A stretch of 64,000 nt of DNA from Brenneria corticis (lineage in GTDB: Bacteria; Pseudomonadota; Gammaproteobacteria; Enterobacterales; Enterobacteriaceae): contig NZ_KZ819079.1 of assembly GCF_003115855.1 (NCBI RefSeq), positions 62,001 to 126,000 on the forward strand, written 5' to 3'. The notes below the pieces were generated by a model. It was not told the DNA's origin. It saw only the letters and a program-made list of their open reading frames with translations, and did no database searches. Below are positions 9,264 to 18,219 of the stretch, one piece after another. Made by a program: the position numbers and the translations under genes. Position 1 is the first letter of the stretch, and the number at the start of each line of letters is the position of its first letter.

Positions 9264-10030
9264 GTACGCAGCCATTATTATCGGTCAGGGGTCTGACCAT
9301 GCGCTTCGGCGGCCTGCTGGCGGTCAACAACGTTGAGCTGGATATTCACGCCGGGGAAATTGTCTCGCTGATCGGCCCCAACGGCGCGGGGAAAACCACG
9401 GTATTCAACTGCCTGACCGGTTTCTATCGCCCCACCGGCGGCACCATCCTGCTGCGCGACCGGCATCTGGAAGGCCTGTCCGGGCAGAAAATCGCCCGCA
9501 TGGGCGTGGTGCGGACGTTCCAGCATGTGCGCCTGTTCCGTGAGATGACGGTGATTGAAAACCTGCTGGTGGCGCAGCATCAGCATCTTAAAAGCGGGGT
9601 GTTCGCCGGGCTGCTGAAAACGCCGGGCTTCCGGCGCGCCGAGGCGGATGCGCAGGATCGCGCGGCGGTGTGGCTGGAACGCGTCGGCCTGCTGGCGTTC
9701 GCCAACCGCCAGGCGGGCAATCTGGCCTACGGCCAGCAGCGGCGGCTGGAAATCGCCCGCTGTATGGTGACCCGTCCGGAACTGCTGATGCTGGACGAAC
9801 CCGCCGCCGGGCTGAACCCGAAAGAAACCGCGGAGCTGAATCAGCTGATTGTGGAACTGCGCGATCGCCATCAGGTTTCCGTGCTGTTGATCGAACATGA
9901 CATGAAGCTGGTGATGGGGATTTCCGATCGGATTTACGTCGTTAATCAGGGAACCCCGCTGGCCCACGGCACCCCGGCTGAAATTCGCAATAACCCGGAT
10001 GTCATCCGTGCTTATCTGGGCGAAGGATAA
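9260..10030 (+). CDS. livG: LivG, branched-chain amino acid ABC ATPase
   Basis: LivG is one of two ATPases that power the Liv importer. The 256-residue protein has Walker A GPNGAGKTT (about 40), a signature region reading LAYGQQRRLEIARC, which is the usual LivG variant of LSGGQ, and Walker B LLMLDEPAAGLNP. It overlaps livM by four bases and is followed 6 bases later by livF. Confidence 0.96.
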   Translation: MSTQPLLSVRGLTMRFGGLLAVNNVELDIHAGEIVSLIGPNGAGKTTVFNCLTGFYRPTGGTILLRDRHLEGLSGQKIARMGVVRTFQHVRLFREMTVIENLLVAQHQHLKSGVFAGLLKTPGFRRAEADAQDRAAVWLERVGLLAFANRQAGNLAYGQQRRLEIARCMVTRPELLMLDEPAAGLNPKETAELNQLIVELRDRHQVSVLLIEHDMKLVMGISDRIYVVNQGTPLAHGTPAEIRNNPDVIRAYLGEG

Positions 10031-10036
10031 ACGTTT

Positions 10037-10738
<702 letters not shown>

Positions 10739-10790
10739 TTCCCCCCCCCGTCCGCCACGGCAGACTGCTGATAAGCCTTTTGCTTTATCC

Positions 10791-10841
10791 GCCACGCCGA
10801 CAAATAAAATTGATCCTGATAATTTTGTTCGTCGGCGTGGC
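10791..10841. other. Long inverted repeat between livF and the convergent oxidoreductase gene
   Basis: GCCACGCCGAC (10791-10801) pairs with GTCGGCGTGGC (10831-10841). The interior also pairs (AAAATT at 10806 with AATTTT at 10821), giving a stem of about 21 bp with one mismatch and a 9-base loop. There is no T tract on either side. It may block transcription or protect 3' ends of the two convergent transcripts. It also sits at the left edge of the accessory block. Confidence 0.6.
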
Positions 10842-10932
10842 GACTCAGCCTTCTGAAAAACGGGTTTTGCCTACAGGCGTCTCGCTGCGAGATAAATCAA
10901 CTATTCCAACGTGAACCCGCGCCGTTCCCGCA

Positions 10933-12336
10933 CTATTCTTTTGTAAGTCCGAAGACCCTGTCCTGCTCTTTGCGAAGGCGCAGGAGTACGGAGTTTGCAG
11001 GGATATTCACGTCTTCCATCCGGATAACTTCCCCCGCGGCGACATCGCGCGCCAGGCTTGTATTGCTAAATAGATAGAACGGTACTAACTTCCCGGCGTC
11101 GATAGCCTCAGCATCACCGATGAAGCCGTCCACTCCGTCAATGGTGTGGTGATGCCCGCCCATCTTCAACACCGTATCCTTTTTGAGATCCTGCGTGGCA
11201 CGTCCGTATAAATCGCAAACAGGGCGAAGACTGTCTCCGCCCGTCGCATGTCCCATGATAGCCGCTGCAAGTACCGACGTGCCGGTTTCCACGCCGAGCA
11301 GGTGTCGGGGGATATAAACCGCCGCATACTTTCCGTTCCGGCTAACGGGGTGTCCCTTGGCGCCCAGGACTTTCCATGTCTTTTGGTCCGTGCACGCCAC
11401 AATGATGAACTCGCCGCCGGCCATGCTGATTTCATCGGGGCGGCGCAGGCAGTTGAATATATCCAGCGTGCCGGGGGCATCAAGCAGGCCGCCGTCTTTT
11501 TTGGGGCAAAAAAAATCAGGCATTTCCCCCATGCGTGCGGCGGGAGCGCTGAACGCGGGTTTGTTCGGTTTCATGCCGGTTGCGTTCGCCACAACGACCA
11601 TTTCGCAAAGATCAGGAATGGAGTGAAAAGTGAGGGTACTGAGTATAGCGCCGCGGGCTTCGGCAATATCCCTGGCGTTCCGATCGCCTAGATTCCATAA
11701 ATCATCCATGCCGGAGCAGGCAAAGAGCTGCTGCTGCCCTTCACACGCAAACATTTTTGATACGGGGTCATACACGAAATCGTACTCGCTGGCCTTTCCC
11801 GCGCCGACAATGGTAAGACCCAGCGCACGCCCCCAACTAATAAGGCCGATCAGCATGCTGGGTTGGTCGCCATCTCCCGTCGTATAGACCAGCCCCCTGG
11901 ACTGGGCTTTCTGAGCGAGGATTGAACCGACAACGGAATCCGTCTCTTTGGAAACCATTACCACATGCATGCCTTTCTCAATGGCGAGTTCGGCCGCAGC
12001 GGCGCTGACTTCCGGCTGGCCGCTGCTTTCCACCAACACTTCGAGAGGGAGATCCGCAATCGTATCAAAGGCCTCGACGACAACGAAAAATCCCTCCTCG
12101 TACGCTTTTCTCGCCTCTTCCGCCGTGTTGCAAACCTTCACCCTGCTTGTGGGAATGCCTGCGGAAACATATGCGTCAACCGCACGCTGCACAGTGCGGG
12201 TGCATACCGCTTTCACTTCCATGTGCGGCATGGTTTGGGCCTGGAAAATGTATGATGTGCCGAATTCGCCTGCGCCCATAAGACAGGCGCGCACCGCGTC
12301 ATTCGCAGGCCGTTTGAATAATGATTGATAATGCAT
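10933..12336 (-). CDS. COG4091-type oxidoreductase: homoserine-dehydrogenase-like domain plus C-terminal SAF domain
   Basis: The 467-residue protein begins with a Rossmann-type dinucleotide fold (ACLMGAGEFGTSY, about 18-30) and continues with a homoserine-dehydrogenase-like segment (VVMVSKETDSVVG, TTGDGDQPSMLIGL). It ends in a SAF-like segment (AAGEVIRMEDVN...). Proteins of this architecture are called predicted homoserine dehydrogenases, but most are unproven and many lie in sugar-acid or lactone catabolic clusters. It is the last gene of a minus-strand run with an amidohydrolase, an MFS transporter, otnC and otnK. A role as the dehydrogenase of that pathway is inferred; the substrate cannot be read from sequence. 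Confidence 0.8.
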   Translation of the reverse strand: MHYQSLFKRPANDAVRACLMGAGEFGTSYIFQAQTMPHMEVKAVCTRTVQRAVDAYVSAGIPTSRVKVCNTAEEARKAYEEGFFVVVEAFDTIADLPLEVLVESSGQPEVSAAAAELAIEKGMHVVMVSKETDSVVGSILAQKAQSRGLVYTTGDGDQPSMLIGLISWGRALGLTIVGAGKASEYDFVYDPVSKMFACEGQQQLFACSGMDDLWNLGDRNARDIAEARGAILSTLTFHSIPDLCEMVVVANATGMKPNKPAFSAPAARMGEMPDFFCPKKDGGLLDAPGTLDIFNCLRRPDEISMAGGEFIIVACTDQKTWKVLGAKGHPVSRNGKYAAVYIPRHLLGVETGTSVLAAAIMGHATGGDSLRPVCDLYGRATQDLKKDTVLKMGGHHHTIDGVDGFIGDAEAIDAGKLVPFYLFSNTSLARDVAAGEVIRMEDVNIPANSVLLRLRKEQDRVFGLTKE

Positions 12337-12454
12337 TGAGCGCTCTCCTGAGTATATGCATCTGTTTAATAATTATTTTTCCAAAGACGAGCGGCGGAAA
12401 TCCATTCCCGTACAGCCGCCGTTCACGTAGACCGCCGGTTCATCGGTAACCCGG

Positions 12455-13369
12455 CTATTGCAGGCGCTGCGGGCGGTAGATCCTTTCAGCGGTTTTGTGA
12501 AAGACCGCACCCTGCTCTTTTTCCGGCAGATCCGCCAGAATCGCCCTGTAACCGTCAAAAATCGTGGCGAATGTCGTTACCATGCCGTCCACTGGGAAAT
12601 TGCTGCCCAACATGCAGCGGTCTGCACCGAACATGCTAATGACGTCTTTCACGATTCGGCGGTTACTTTCAACCGTCCAGGGTTTGTTCGCCTCGCAAAG
12701 GCCGGAAATCTTCACGGCGGTATTGGGTCTGGCGGCCAGCTTTTCCATATTGGCGCGCCACCCCAGGAGAGCTTCCTCGCTTCGCCCCGGCACGCCCGTG
12801 TGGTTTACGATAACGAGGGTATGCGGGAAATTGGCGGCAAGTTCCGCGGCTTCCGGCAAAACCCACCAGTTGGCCTGCAGATCGAAATGGAGACCGTATT
12901 TCTCCAATTCGGAATAGCCGCGCAGCCATTTGTCAGACAACATCAGGCTTCTGCCCTGTTCCACCGGTGTGGAAGGACCGCCGGGCTTATGGCGGACACT
13001 CCGGACAAGAGGATATGCCGCCTGCTCCGCGAGCAGGCTTGCGGCATCTTCCGCATCAAGCCATGCCTGCGCGACCATGGCGCCGGGATAGCCGAAATCA
13101 CGTGCGACCTCGTGCACGTAGTGTGTTTCCTTGAGCGGGGCCTGCGGGTCATATTCCGCTTCGCAGTAAACGGATGTGACCACATTTTGCCCGACGATAT
13201 CGTCGAAATAATCGCTCATCAGGTACGTTTTCTTTATTGCGCTGTAATCCCCGTAACGATGTGGCACCATGATGTCTTTCGTCAGCCACGGATACAGATG
13301 CTTCTCGAGATCCCAAAAATGGTGGTGTGCGTCAACCACCGGCCCGGTCCAGATATTTTTTTCAGCCAT
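12455..13369 (-). CDS. Amidohydrolase family 2 protein, sugar lactonase-like (COG3618)
   Basis: The 304-residue TIM-barrel hydrolase has the metal-ligand motif VDAHHHFWDLEKHLYPWL at residues 12-29, characteristic of COG3618. Characterised members hydrolyse aldonolactones such as L-fucono- and L-rhamnono-lactone or isomerise galactarolactone. Other expected elements are TLVIVNHTGVPG (about 187) and MLGSNFPVDG (about 257), the second carrying an Asp where the catalytic or metal Asp is expected. It lies between an oxidoreductase and an MFS transporter on the same strand, with gaps of 118 and 54 bases. It probably opens a lactone delivered by the transporter. Confidence 0.85.
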   Translation of the reverse strand: MAEKNIWTGPVVDAHHHFWDLEKHLYPWLTKDIMVPHRYGDYSAIKKTYLMSDYFDDIVGQNVVTSVYCEAEYDPQAPLKETHYVHEVARDFGYPGAMVAQAWLDAEDAASLLAEQAAYPLVRSVRHKPGGPSTPVEQGRSLMLSDKWLRGYSELEKYGLHFDLQANWWVLPEAAELAANFPHTLVIVNHTGVPGRSEEALLGWRANMEKLAARPNTAVKISGLCEANKPWTVESNRRIVKDVISMFGADRCMLGSNFPVDGMVTTFATIFDGYRAILADLPEKEQGAVFHKTAERIYRPQRLQ

Positions 13370-13423
13370 GATGATTCTCCTTAATGTGCGCTGTTCTTTA
13401 TGCGGACAGCGCGCGGATAGGTT

Positions 13424-14725
13424 CTAGCCCGCGGTTTTCGGGCTGGAAGCGCCGAAATTAATACAAAGGGAGCCCAGGAGGTATACAAAGGCGCAAGCGG
13501 CGAAAAAGTACAGCGCAGCGGTGTAGCCACCGGTCATGTCCACCAGGAAACCCACGATAATGGGAACAAAAATGCCGCTGGACGTTCCGGCGAAGTTCAT
13601 TACCCCGCCGACTAAACCGATTTTATTCGCGGGGGAAAGCATGGCTGGAATAATCCAGTACAATCCGCCCCAAAGATGGAAAAAGACGCCGATGGCTAGA
13701 ACGATTACCGCCGTGGTACTGTCGTTAATGAAAGGCAATGCCAACAGGCAAGCCAGGGCCATGGCGCCGGAAATCCCGAAAAGCAGCTTGCAGGCGGCAT
13801 TACGCGGGAGCACGCGCTGGAGCATATCCACAAGGTATCCGCTGACCACTTCGCCAATCGCGCCACACAGGAAAATGATGAAAGTGGCGTACCCCATGGC
13901 CCTGAGGTCCATTCCCCGTCCGTTGGCAAGGTAGCTTGGCCCCCATGTAACCAAGCCGAAAAAAACCATTGCCCAGCCGATGCGGCCGATAACCATTGCT
14001 ACCAGGGTTCTTTTGGACAGCGCCATATTAGTATTCTGCGCCTGCACTTCCCCTGCGAGCCGTTTCTGTTCGTCAATGAAATCAAGTTCGTTTTTACCCA
14101 TGCTCTTGTGTTCATGGGGCGTGTCGCGGGCGTAGAGATAAACCACGATCCCGGCAACGATGGTCAAGACCCCGATCAGGAAAAATGCGATACGCCACGA
14201 GCTGAAAAAGGCGATGAGAGATGCGACCAGCAAGCCGCCCACGGCGGAGCCGAAAGGAGCGCCGCTGTCAATGAGGGTAATGCCTCTGCCTCTCTCCCGG
14301 GAGGGAAGCCAACTGGCGGTGAGCTTACTGGCCGATGGCATGAAAGGCGCTTCAAACGCGCCAAGTCCCACGCGGGTCAGCAAAAGGAATAGGCCGTTGA
14401 CGGCAACGGCGGATAGGCACTGAAACGCCCCCCATATCACTGTCGCCACGCTAATGACGAGTCTTCCGCCCCATCGGTCCGCAGCCTTTCCCCCGGGGAT
14501 CTGGCAAAGGCAATATGCCCAGAAAAAGGCGCTGAGGATCAGTCCCTGCATTTTTCCGCTTAAAGAAAACTCTTGCGCGATCAACGGCATGCCGACAGAC
14601 AAAGCGATGCGATCGATGCAGTTGATGGTGTACAAAATGAACAGCATGATAATAAAGCGCCACCTGGTCGTCAGCAGTAGAGATTTACTGTTGCCGACGT
14701 CTGGAGTCTTCGAGTCCACAGACAT
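13424..14725 (-). CDS. MFS transporter, anion:cation symporter (ACS) family
   Basis: This 433-residue, 12-span inner-membrane carrier belongs to the major facilitator family that imports organic and sugar acids (GudP, ExuT and LgoT are relatives). The ATG at 14725 is preferred over the longer open frame because GGAGG stands 5 bases upstream. The first span starts at about residue 25 (RWRFIIMLFILYTINCIDRIALS), and a long central cytoplasmic loop (DTPHEHKSMGKNELDF) separates two six-span halves. E. coli otn clusters use the GntP-type permease YgbN instead, so this carrier is a replacement. Its substrate is unknown. Confidence 0.88.
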   Translation of the reverse strand: MSVDSKTPDVGNSKSLLLTTRWRFIIMLFILYTINCIDRIALSVGMPLIAQEFSLSGKMQGLILSAFFWAYCLCQIPGGKAADRWGGRLVISVATVIWGAFQCLSAVAVNGLFLLLTRVGLGAFEAPFMPSASKLTASWLPSRERGRGITLIDSGAPFGSAVGGLLVASLIAFFSSWRIAFFLIGVLTIVAGIVVYLYARDTPHEHKSMGKNELDFIDEQKRLAGEVQAQNTNMALSKRTLVAMVIGRIGWAMVFFGLVTWGPSYLANGRGMDLRAMGYATFIIFLCGAIGEVVSGYLVDMLQRVLPRNAACKLLFGISGAMALACLLALPFINDSTTAVIVLAIGVFFHLWGGLYWIIPAMLSPANKIGLVGGVMNFAGTSSGIFVPIIVGFLVDMTGGYTAALYFFAACAFVYLLGSLCINFGASSPKTAG

Positions 14726-14964
14726 AACAACCTCCGGAAATTTATCTTTTTCCCATTTAAAGGTGCTGCGGCATTTAAACGTCGAATGCTGTAGCAAGAG
14801 CAAGCCATGCCGCGACATGGCTTGTCTCTGCCCGGTGTTGGCGAAAGTAACGTTTGCCGTCAATGCTGAAGCGGGTATATCAGGAGTCGTCCGCTTTTAA
14901 AAGTTGCTCTATTCGGCGGGCGTACGGTAGAAGTGCCATAGACAGCATTTTCTATTGCGTGTAA

Positions 14965-15074
14965 CGCCCTCCAGGATCTTCGCCCGGAAACCCGCGTCGG
15001 CTACGGCCTTGAAGAGGTTAAGGAACGGCGCCTCGGTAAAACATAGTGGATAGATTTATGATGAACGTAGGCAT
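14965..15074 (-). pseudogene. otnI: otnI (2-oxo-tetronate isomerase) remnant, frameshifted and truncated
   Basis: The ATG at 15074 is 2 bases beyond the otnC stop, with AGGAG in place. It opens with MPTFIINLSTMF, which matches the start of OtnI (MPRFAANLSMMF in E. coli). An extra base in a run of four A/T at about 15038-15041 then shifts the frame and gives a stop. In the shifted frame the similarity continues as TEAPFLNLFKAVADAGF and then ends. The remaining ~220 codons are gone, and the next gene is a transporter not normally found here. OtnI would convert 2-oxo- to 3-oxo-tetronate. Confidence 0.8.
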
Positions 15075-15076
15075 GT

Positions 15077-15700
15077 TTAGCTCCTTAATTCGGCAATTTC
15101 CGCATCAGTCAGATAGCGGATCCGGCGGTCGCCCAGAATGAAGATCAGTTTGGCGGTTTCTTCCAGCTCCTCCATATTGTCCGCGGCGGCGCGCAGGCTC
15201 CGCCCGGTCACGACCGGGCCGTGATTGGCCAGAAGAAAGGCGTTGTGGTCGGGCGCCAGCCTGGCCAGTTCTTCACCCAGCCGCTTGTCGCCGGGACGGA
15301 AATAGGGAACGACTGGCACTTGTCCCATTCGCATCACCACATAAGGGGTGAAGGGCCTGATCGCGTTGCGCGGATCCAGCGCCTCCAGACAAGAAAGCGC
15401 GGTCGAATAGGCGCTATGCAGGTGTACCACGGCCCGACACTGCAAATTATTGCGATAGAGAGCCAGATGGAAGCTGATTTCCTTGGAGGGACTGTCGCCG
15501 GAGATCAATGCGCCCGCTGGATCAACCTTCGCCAGCCGGTCGGCGGAGAGTTCTCCCAGGCAGGAGCCCGTCGGCGTTGCCAGCAGCGCCCCGTCCTCCA
15601 GCAGTAGGGAAAGATTCCCGGCCGAGCCGGTGGCATATCCGCGCTGAAAAAAAGAGGCTCCCAGTCTAACCATTTCTTCTCGTGCTTGAGCTTCATTCAT
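15077..15700 (-). CDS. otnC: OtnC, 3-oxo-tetronate 4-phosphate decarboxylase
   Basis: OtnC is a class II aldolase-fold, zinc-dependent decarboxylase that turns 3-oxo-tetronate 4-phosphate into dihydroxyacetone phosphate and CO2. The 207-residue protein shows the fold's metal ligands in VVHLHSAYSTAL (about 92-103) and LLANHGPVVTG (about 157), plus the substrate loop TGSAGNLS near residue 24. It is intact. Its start overlaps the otnK stop by four bases (15697-15700), so the two are co-translated. Confidence 0.93.
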   Translation of the reverse strand: MNEAQAREEMVRLGASFFQRGYATGSAGNLSLLLEDGALLATPTGSCLGELSADRLAKVDPAGALISGDSPSKEISFHLALYRNNLQCRAVVHLHSAYSTALSCLEALDPRNAIRPFTPYVVMRMGQVPVVPYFRPGDKRLGEELARLAPDHNAFLLANHGPVVTGRSLRAAADNMEELEETAKLIFILGDRRIRYLTDAEIAELRS

Positions 15701-16965
15701 ACGACGAATTCCTGCTGCGCTCTGGCGAAAAAGTTTTCATCCCCGAAGTTGCCGGACTTCAGCGCCAGCGAAAGGGGGGCATCGGTCGATCTCACCCAGG
15801 GTACGCCGGGAGAGATGGTGGGGCCGATATGGAAGGCGCGGATCCCCAACGTCTGCACCACGATGCTGGCAGTTTCTCCTCCGGCGACGATGAAACGCCG
15901 GAAGCCGTCCTCCCGCAGTTGTCGGGCGACGGAAGAGAAGAGCGCCTCCACCGCCTGGCTGCTGGACTGCGCCCCCCAGCGCTGCTGGATACGGCCGAGG
16001 GTCTCCGGTTCGGCGGTGGCATACAGCATGGGGGCCAGTTCCTCTCCACTGTGCTTTCGCACCCAGTCGCACAGCTCACTGGCGTAGCCGGCCAGGGCGT
16101 CGTCTCCCGCCATGCAGCGCTCGACGTCGATGGCCCGGCCGGAAGCCTGATGCAGATAGCGGGCGACCTGCCTGTTGGTCATCACGGAACAGGAACCGGA
16201 CAATACGATCGCCGGTCCCCTCTGCGGCGCGCCGGCGGCCTGCGCGTCCTGTTGCGCATCGCGCGTCGCCCACTGCCGCGCCAGCCCGATGGCCAGGCCA
16301 GAGCCGCCGGTGACCAGCTTCATCCCGCGCAGCGCCTCACCCTGGACCAGCAAGTGCCGCCCGCTAAGCGCATCCAGCACCGCGTAGCGAACGCCTCGTC
16401 TCCGTAGCTCCTCCAGCCGCGCCGTCACCGCCTCCGCGCCCCGATCCATGACGTCCGCCGCGATGACGCCGCACGTCCCTTCAGCTTGCCGCTCCATCAG
16501 GCGCGGAAGATAGCTGTCGGTCATCGGGGTCAACGGATGGTCGCGCATGCCCGACTCCGACAACAGCCGATCCATCACGAACAGATAACCCTGGTAGACG
16601 GTGCGGCCGTTGACCGGTAAAGCCGGGGAGATAACGGTCTGCGTTTCTCCCAGCGCATCCAGCAACGCGTCGATCACCGGGCCGATATTGCCCTGCGCGG
16701 TGCTGTCGAATGTCGAACAGTATTTGAAATAGAACTGGCGGCATCCCTGGCCCTGAAGCCAGGCCAGCGCATTGAGCGAATCGACGACGGCTTGTTCGGC
16801 CGGACAGGAGCGCGACTTCAAGCTAATGACGGCAGCCTGGGCGTCCACACGGTAATCCTGCGGCGGCACACCATTGAGTTGCACAGTGGATAACCCGTTC
16901 CCGACCAGAAAACCGGCGATGTCGGTTGCGCCGGTGAAATCGTCGGCGATGACTCCGAGTAACAT
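15697..16965 (-). CDS. otnK: OtnK, 3-oxo-tetronate kinase (DUF1537 family)
   Basis: OtnK is a four-carbon sugar-acid kinase that phosphorylates 3-oxo-tetronate on O4 in threonate/erythronate breakdown. The ATG at 16965 is chosen over 16980 because it overlaps the ltnD stop as TAATG, has GGAGG upstream, and gives the canonical start MLLGVIADDFTGATDIAGFL. The 422-residue protein has the N-terminal substrate domain, and a C-terminal nucleotide domain with IVAGGETASIVVQTLGI (about 366). It is intact although the upstream ltnD and downstream otnI are destroyed. Confidence 0.93.
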   Translation of the reverse strand: MLLGVIADDFTGATDIAGFLVGNGLSTVQLNGVPPQDYRVDAQAAVISLKSRSCPAEQAVVDSLNALAWLQGQGCRQFYFKYCSTFDSTAQGNIGPVIDALLDALGETQTVISPALPVNGRTVYQGYLFVMDRLLSESGMRDHPLTPMTDSYLPRLMERQAEGTCGVIAADVMDRGAEAVTARLEELRRRGVRYAVLDALSGRHLLVQGEALRGMKLVTGGSGLAIGLARQWATRDAQQDAQAAGAPQRGPAIVLSGSCSVMTNRQVARYLHQASGRAIDVERCMAGDDALAGYASELCDWVRKHSGEELAPMLYATAEPETLGRIQQRWGAQSSSQAVEALFSSVARQLREDGFRRFIVAGGETASIVVQTLGIRAFHIGPTISPGVPWVRSTDAPLSLALKSGNFGDENFFARAQQEFVV

Positions 16966-17098
16966 TAGGCCTCCTCCCATTTTTCTGGCAGCGTGATGTC
17001 GCTGAAAACCTTGATGACGATGCAGTCATCCTCACGGTCAAAGCCTGTGGCTCCATGACTGATAACGGCTACGGCATCCTCGGCAGATTTTTCATCAA
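16965..17098 (-). pseudogene. ltnD: ltnD (L-threonate dehydrogenase) C-terminal remnant
   Basis: An open frame of about 44 codons with no start codon ends exactly at the otnK start as TAATG. Its translation, ATGFDREDDCIVIKVFSDI followed by TLPEKWEEA, matches the C-terminus of E. coli LtnD (GYGKEDDSAVIKIFSGITLP). The preceding ~260 codons are missing, and AT-rich intergenic DNA with an in-frame stop takes their place. The NAD-dependent first step from L-threonate is therefore lost at this locus. Confidence 0.8.
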
Positions 17099-17168
17099 CG
17101 TTGTGTTGTTAATTTTAGTGACTATTTGTTCTGTGGTGTTAAATGTAATCCCTTTAATTGCCATTGGT

Positions 17169-17184
17169 GGTGACCAAAATCACA
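17169..17184. promoter_or_regulatory. Probable CRP site in the otn/deoR-regulator intergenic region
   Basis: GGTGA CCAAAA TCACA matches the CRP consensus TGTGA-N6-TCACA at nine of ten positions. It lies in the 302-base gap (17099-17400) between the ltnD remnant and the divergent regulator, so catabolite control of either direction is likely. The rest of the gap is AT-rich with no gene. Confidence 0.6.
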
Positions 17185-17400
17185 TAAATTAACATCGTGC
17201 AAATAAAATCACTATTCACGAGCGTTCATGAGAAATACAACTCATTATTTACATTTAAATCAATATGTTATGTTTTTTCACTTTACGGAATAGTGTTGAA
17301 ACATTAAGCGCGACGTGGTTTATGACGTGAATTTATGATAAGAATCGTCCATAAATACGCGCGTTATCACAATATTTATCAGATCAGGATAGGAGCAGGG

Positions 17401-18162
17401 ATGATTCCAGTAGAACGTCATCAACAGATTCTCGCGCTGATCGCCGAGCGCGGCGTGGTAAGCATCACGGAACTGACCGAGCGGCTCGGGGTATCGCATA
17501 TGACCGTGCGGCGGGATGTGCAAAAATTGGAGCAGGACGGCCTGTTACTCAGCGTCTCTGGCGGCGTACGCTCGCCGGAACGGCTGACGATCGAACCGTC
17601 GCATCAGGATAAATCCGTGATGTTCAGCCAGCAGAAAGAGGCGATTGGCCGGCTGGCGGCCCGGCTGATCCCGCCCAACAGCTGTATCTATCTGGACGCG
17701 GGAACCACAACGCTGTCGCTGGCGCGCCACCTGGCCGAGCGGGATGATTTATTGATCGTGACCAACGATTTTGTGATTGCCGCTTTTATTATTGAATCCT
17801 GCCAGTGCCGCATGATCCACACCGGCGGCACGCTGTGTCGGGAAAACCGCTCCTGCGTCGGCGAAGCCACCGCGCAGGCGCTGCGTAACCTGTTTATCGA
17901 TATCGCCTTTATCTCTGCCTCATCGTGGAGCCTGCGCGGCCTGTCCACGCCAAGTGAAGACAAGGTGGCGGTCAAACGCGCGGTGGTGGAAGCCAGCAGC
18001 AAACGAATTCTGCTCTGCGACACCTCAAAATACGGCCGCATCGCCACCCATCTGATCACCCCGCTAACGGTCTTAGACAGCATTATTACCGACGACGCCC
18101 TGCCGACTGCGGCAAAAGATGCGTTAGGGAAAATGGGCGTGGAGGTGTTGGTGGGCAGGTAA
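17401..18162 (+). CDS. ygbI: DeoR-family repressor of the threonate/otn cluster (YgbI-like)
   Basis: The 253-residue regulator has an N-terminal DeoR winged helix (RHQQILALIAERGVVSITEL, then LGVSHMTVRRDVQKLEQDG at about 30-48). A sugar-phosphate-sensing domain with DAGTTTLSLARHL (about 100) follows. The ATG at 17401 has AGGA and GGAG upstream and gives MIPVERHQQIL, as in E. coli YgbI; the earlier start at 17335 is not supported. It is divergent from otnK-otnC. It presumably represses that operon until an oxotetronate phosphate binds. Confidence 0.88.
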   Translation: MIPVERHQQILALIAERGVVSITELTERLGVSHMTVRRDVQKLEQDGLLLSVSGGVRSPERLTIEPSHQDKSVMFSQQKEAIGRLAARLIPPNSCIYLDAGTTTLSLARHLAERDDLLIVTNDFVIAAFIIESCQCRMIHTGGTLCRENRSCVGEATAQALRNLFIDIAFISASSWSLRGLSTPSEDKVAVKRAVVEASSKRILLCDTSKYGRIATHLITPLTVLDSIITDDALPTAAKDALGKMGVEVLVGR

Positions 18163-18219
18163 AGAGGGCATCCTTCCTATTGAAATCTTATTTGGCAAAT
18201 GGCGGCACAGAACAGCGCT

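Noticed and set aside
8169..9275. 368-codon open frame antisense to livM
   Set aside because: The His/Gln-rich translation is the reverse complement of hydrophobic transmembrane codons; no domain was recognised.
12458..13384. 308-codon open frame antisense to the amidohydrolase
   Set aside because: It is the complement of a clearly conserved TIM-barrel gene, and its translation has the skewed composition of an antisense shadow.
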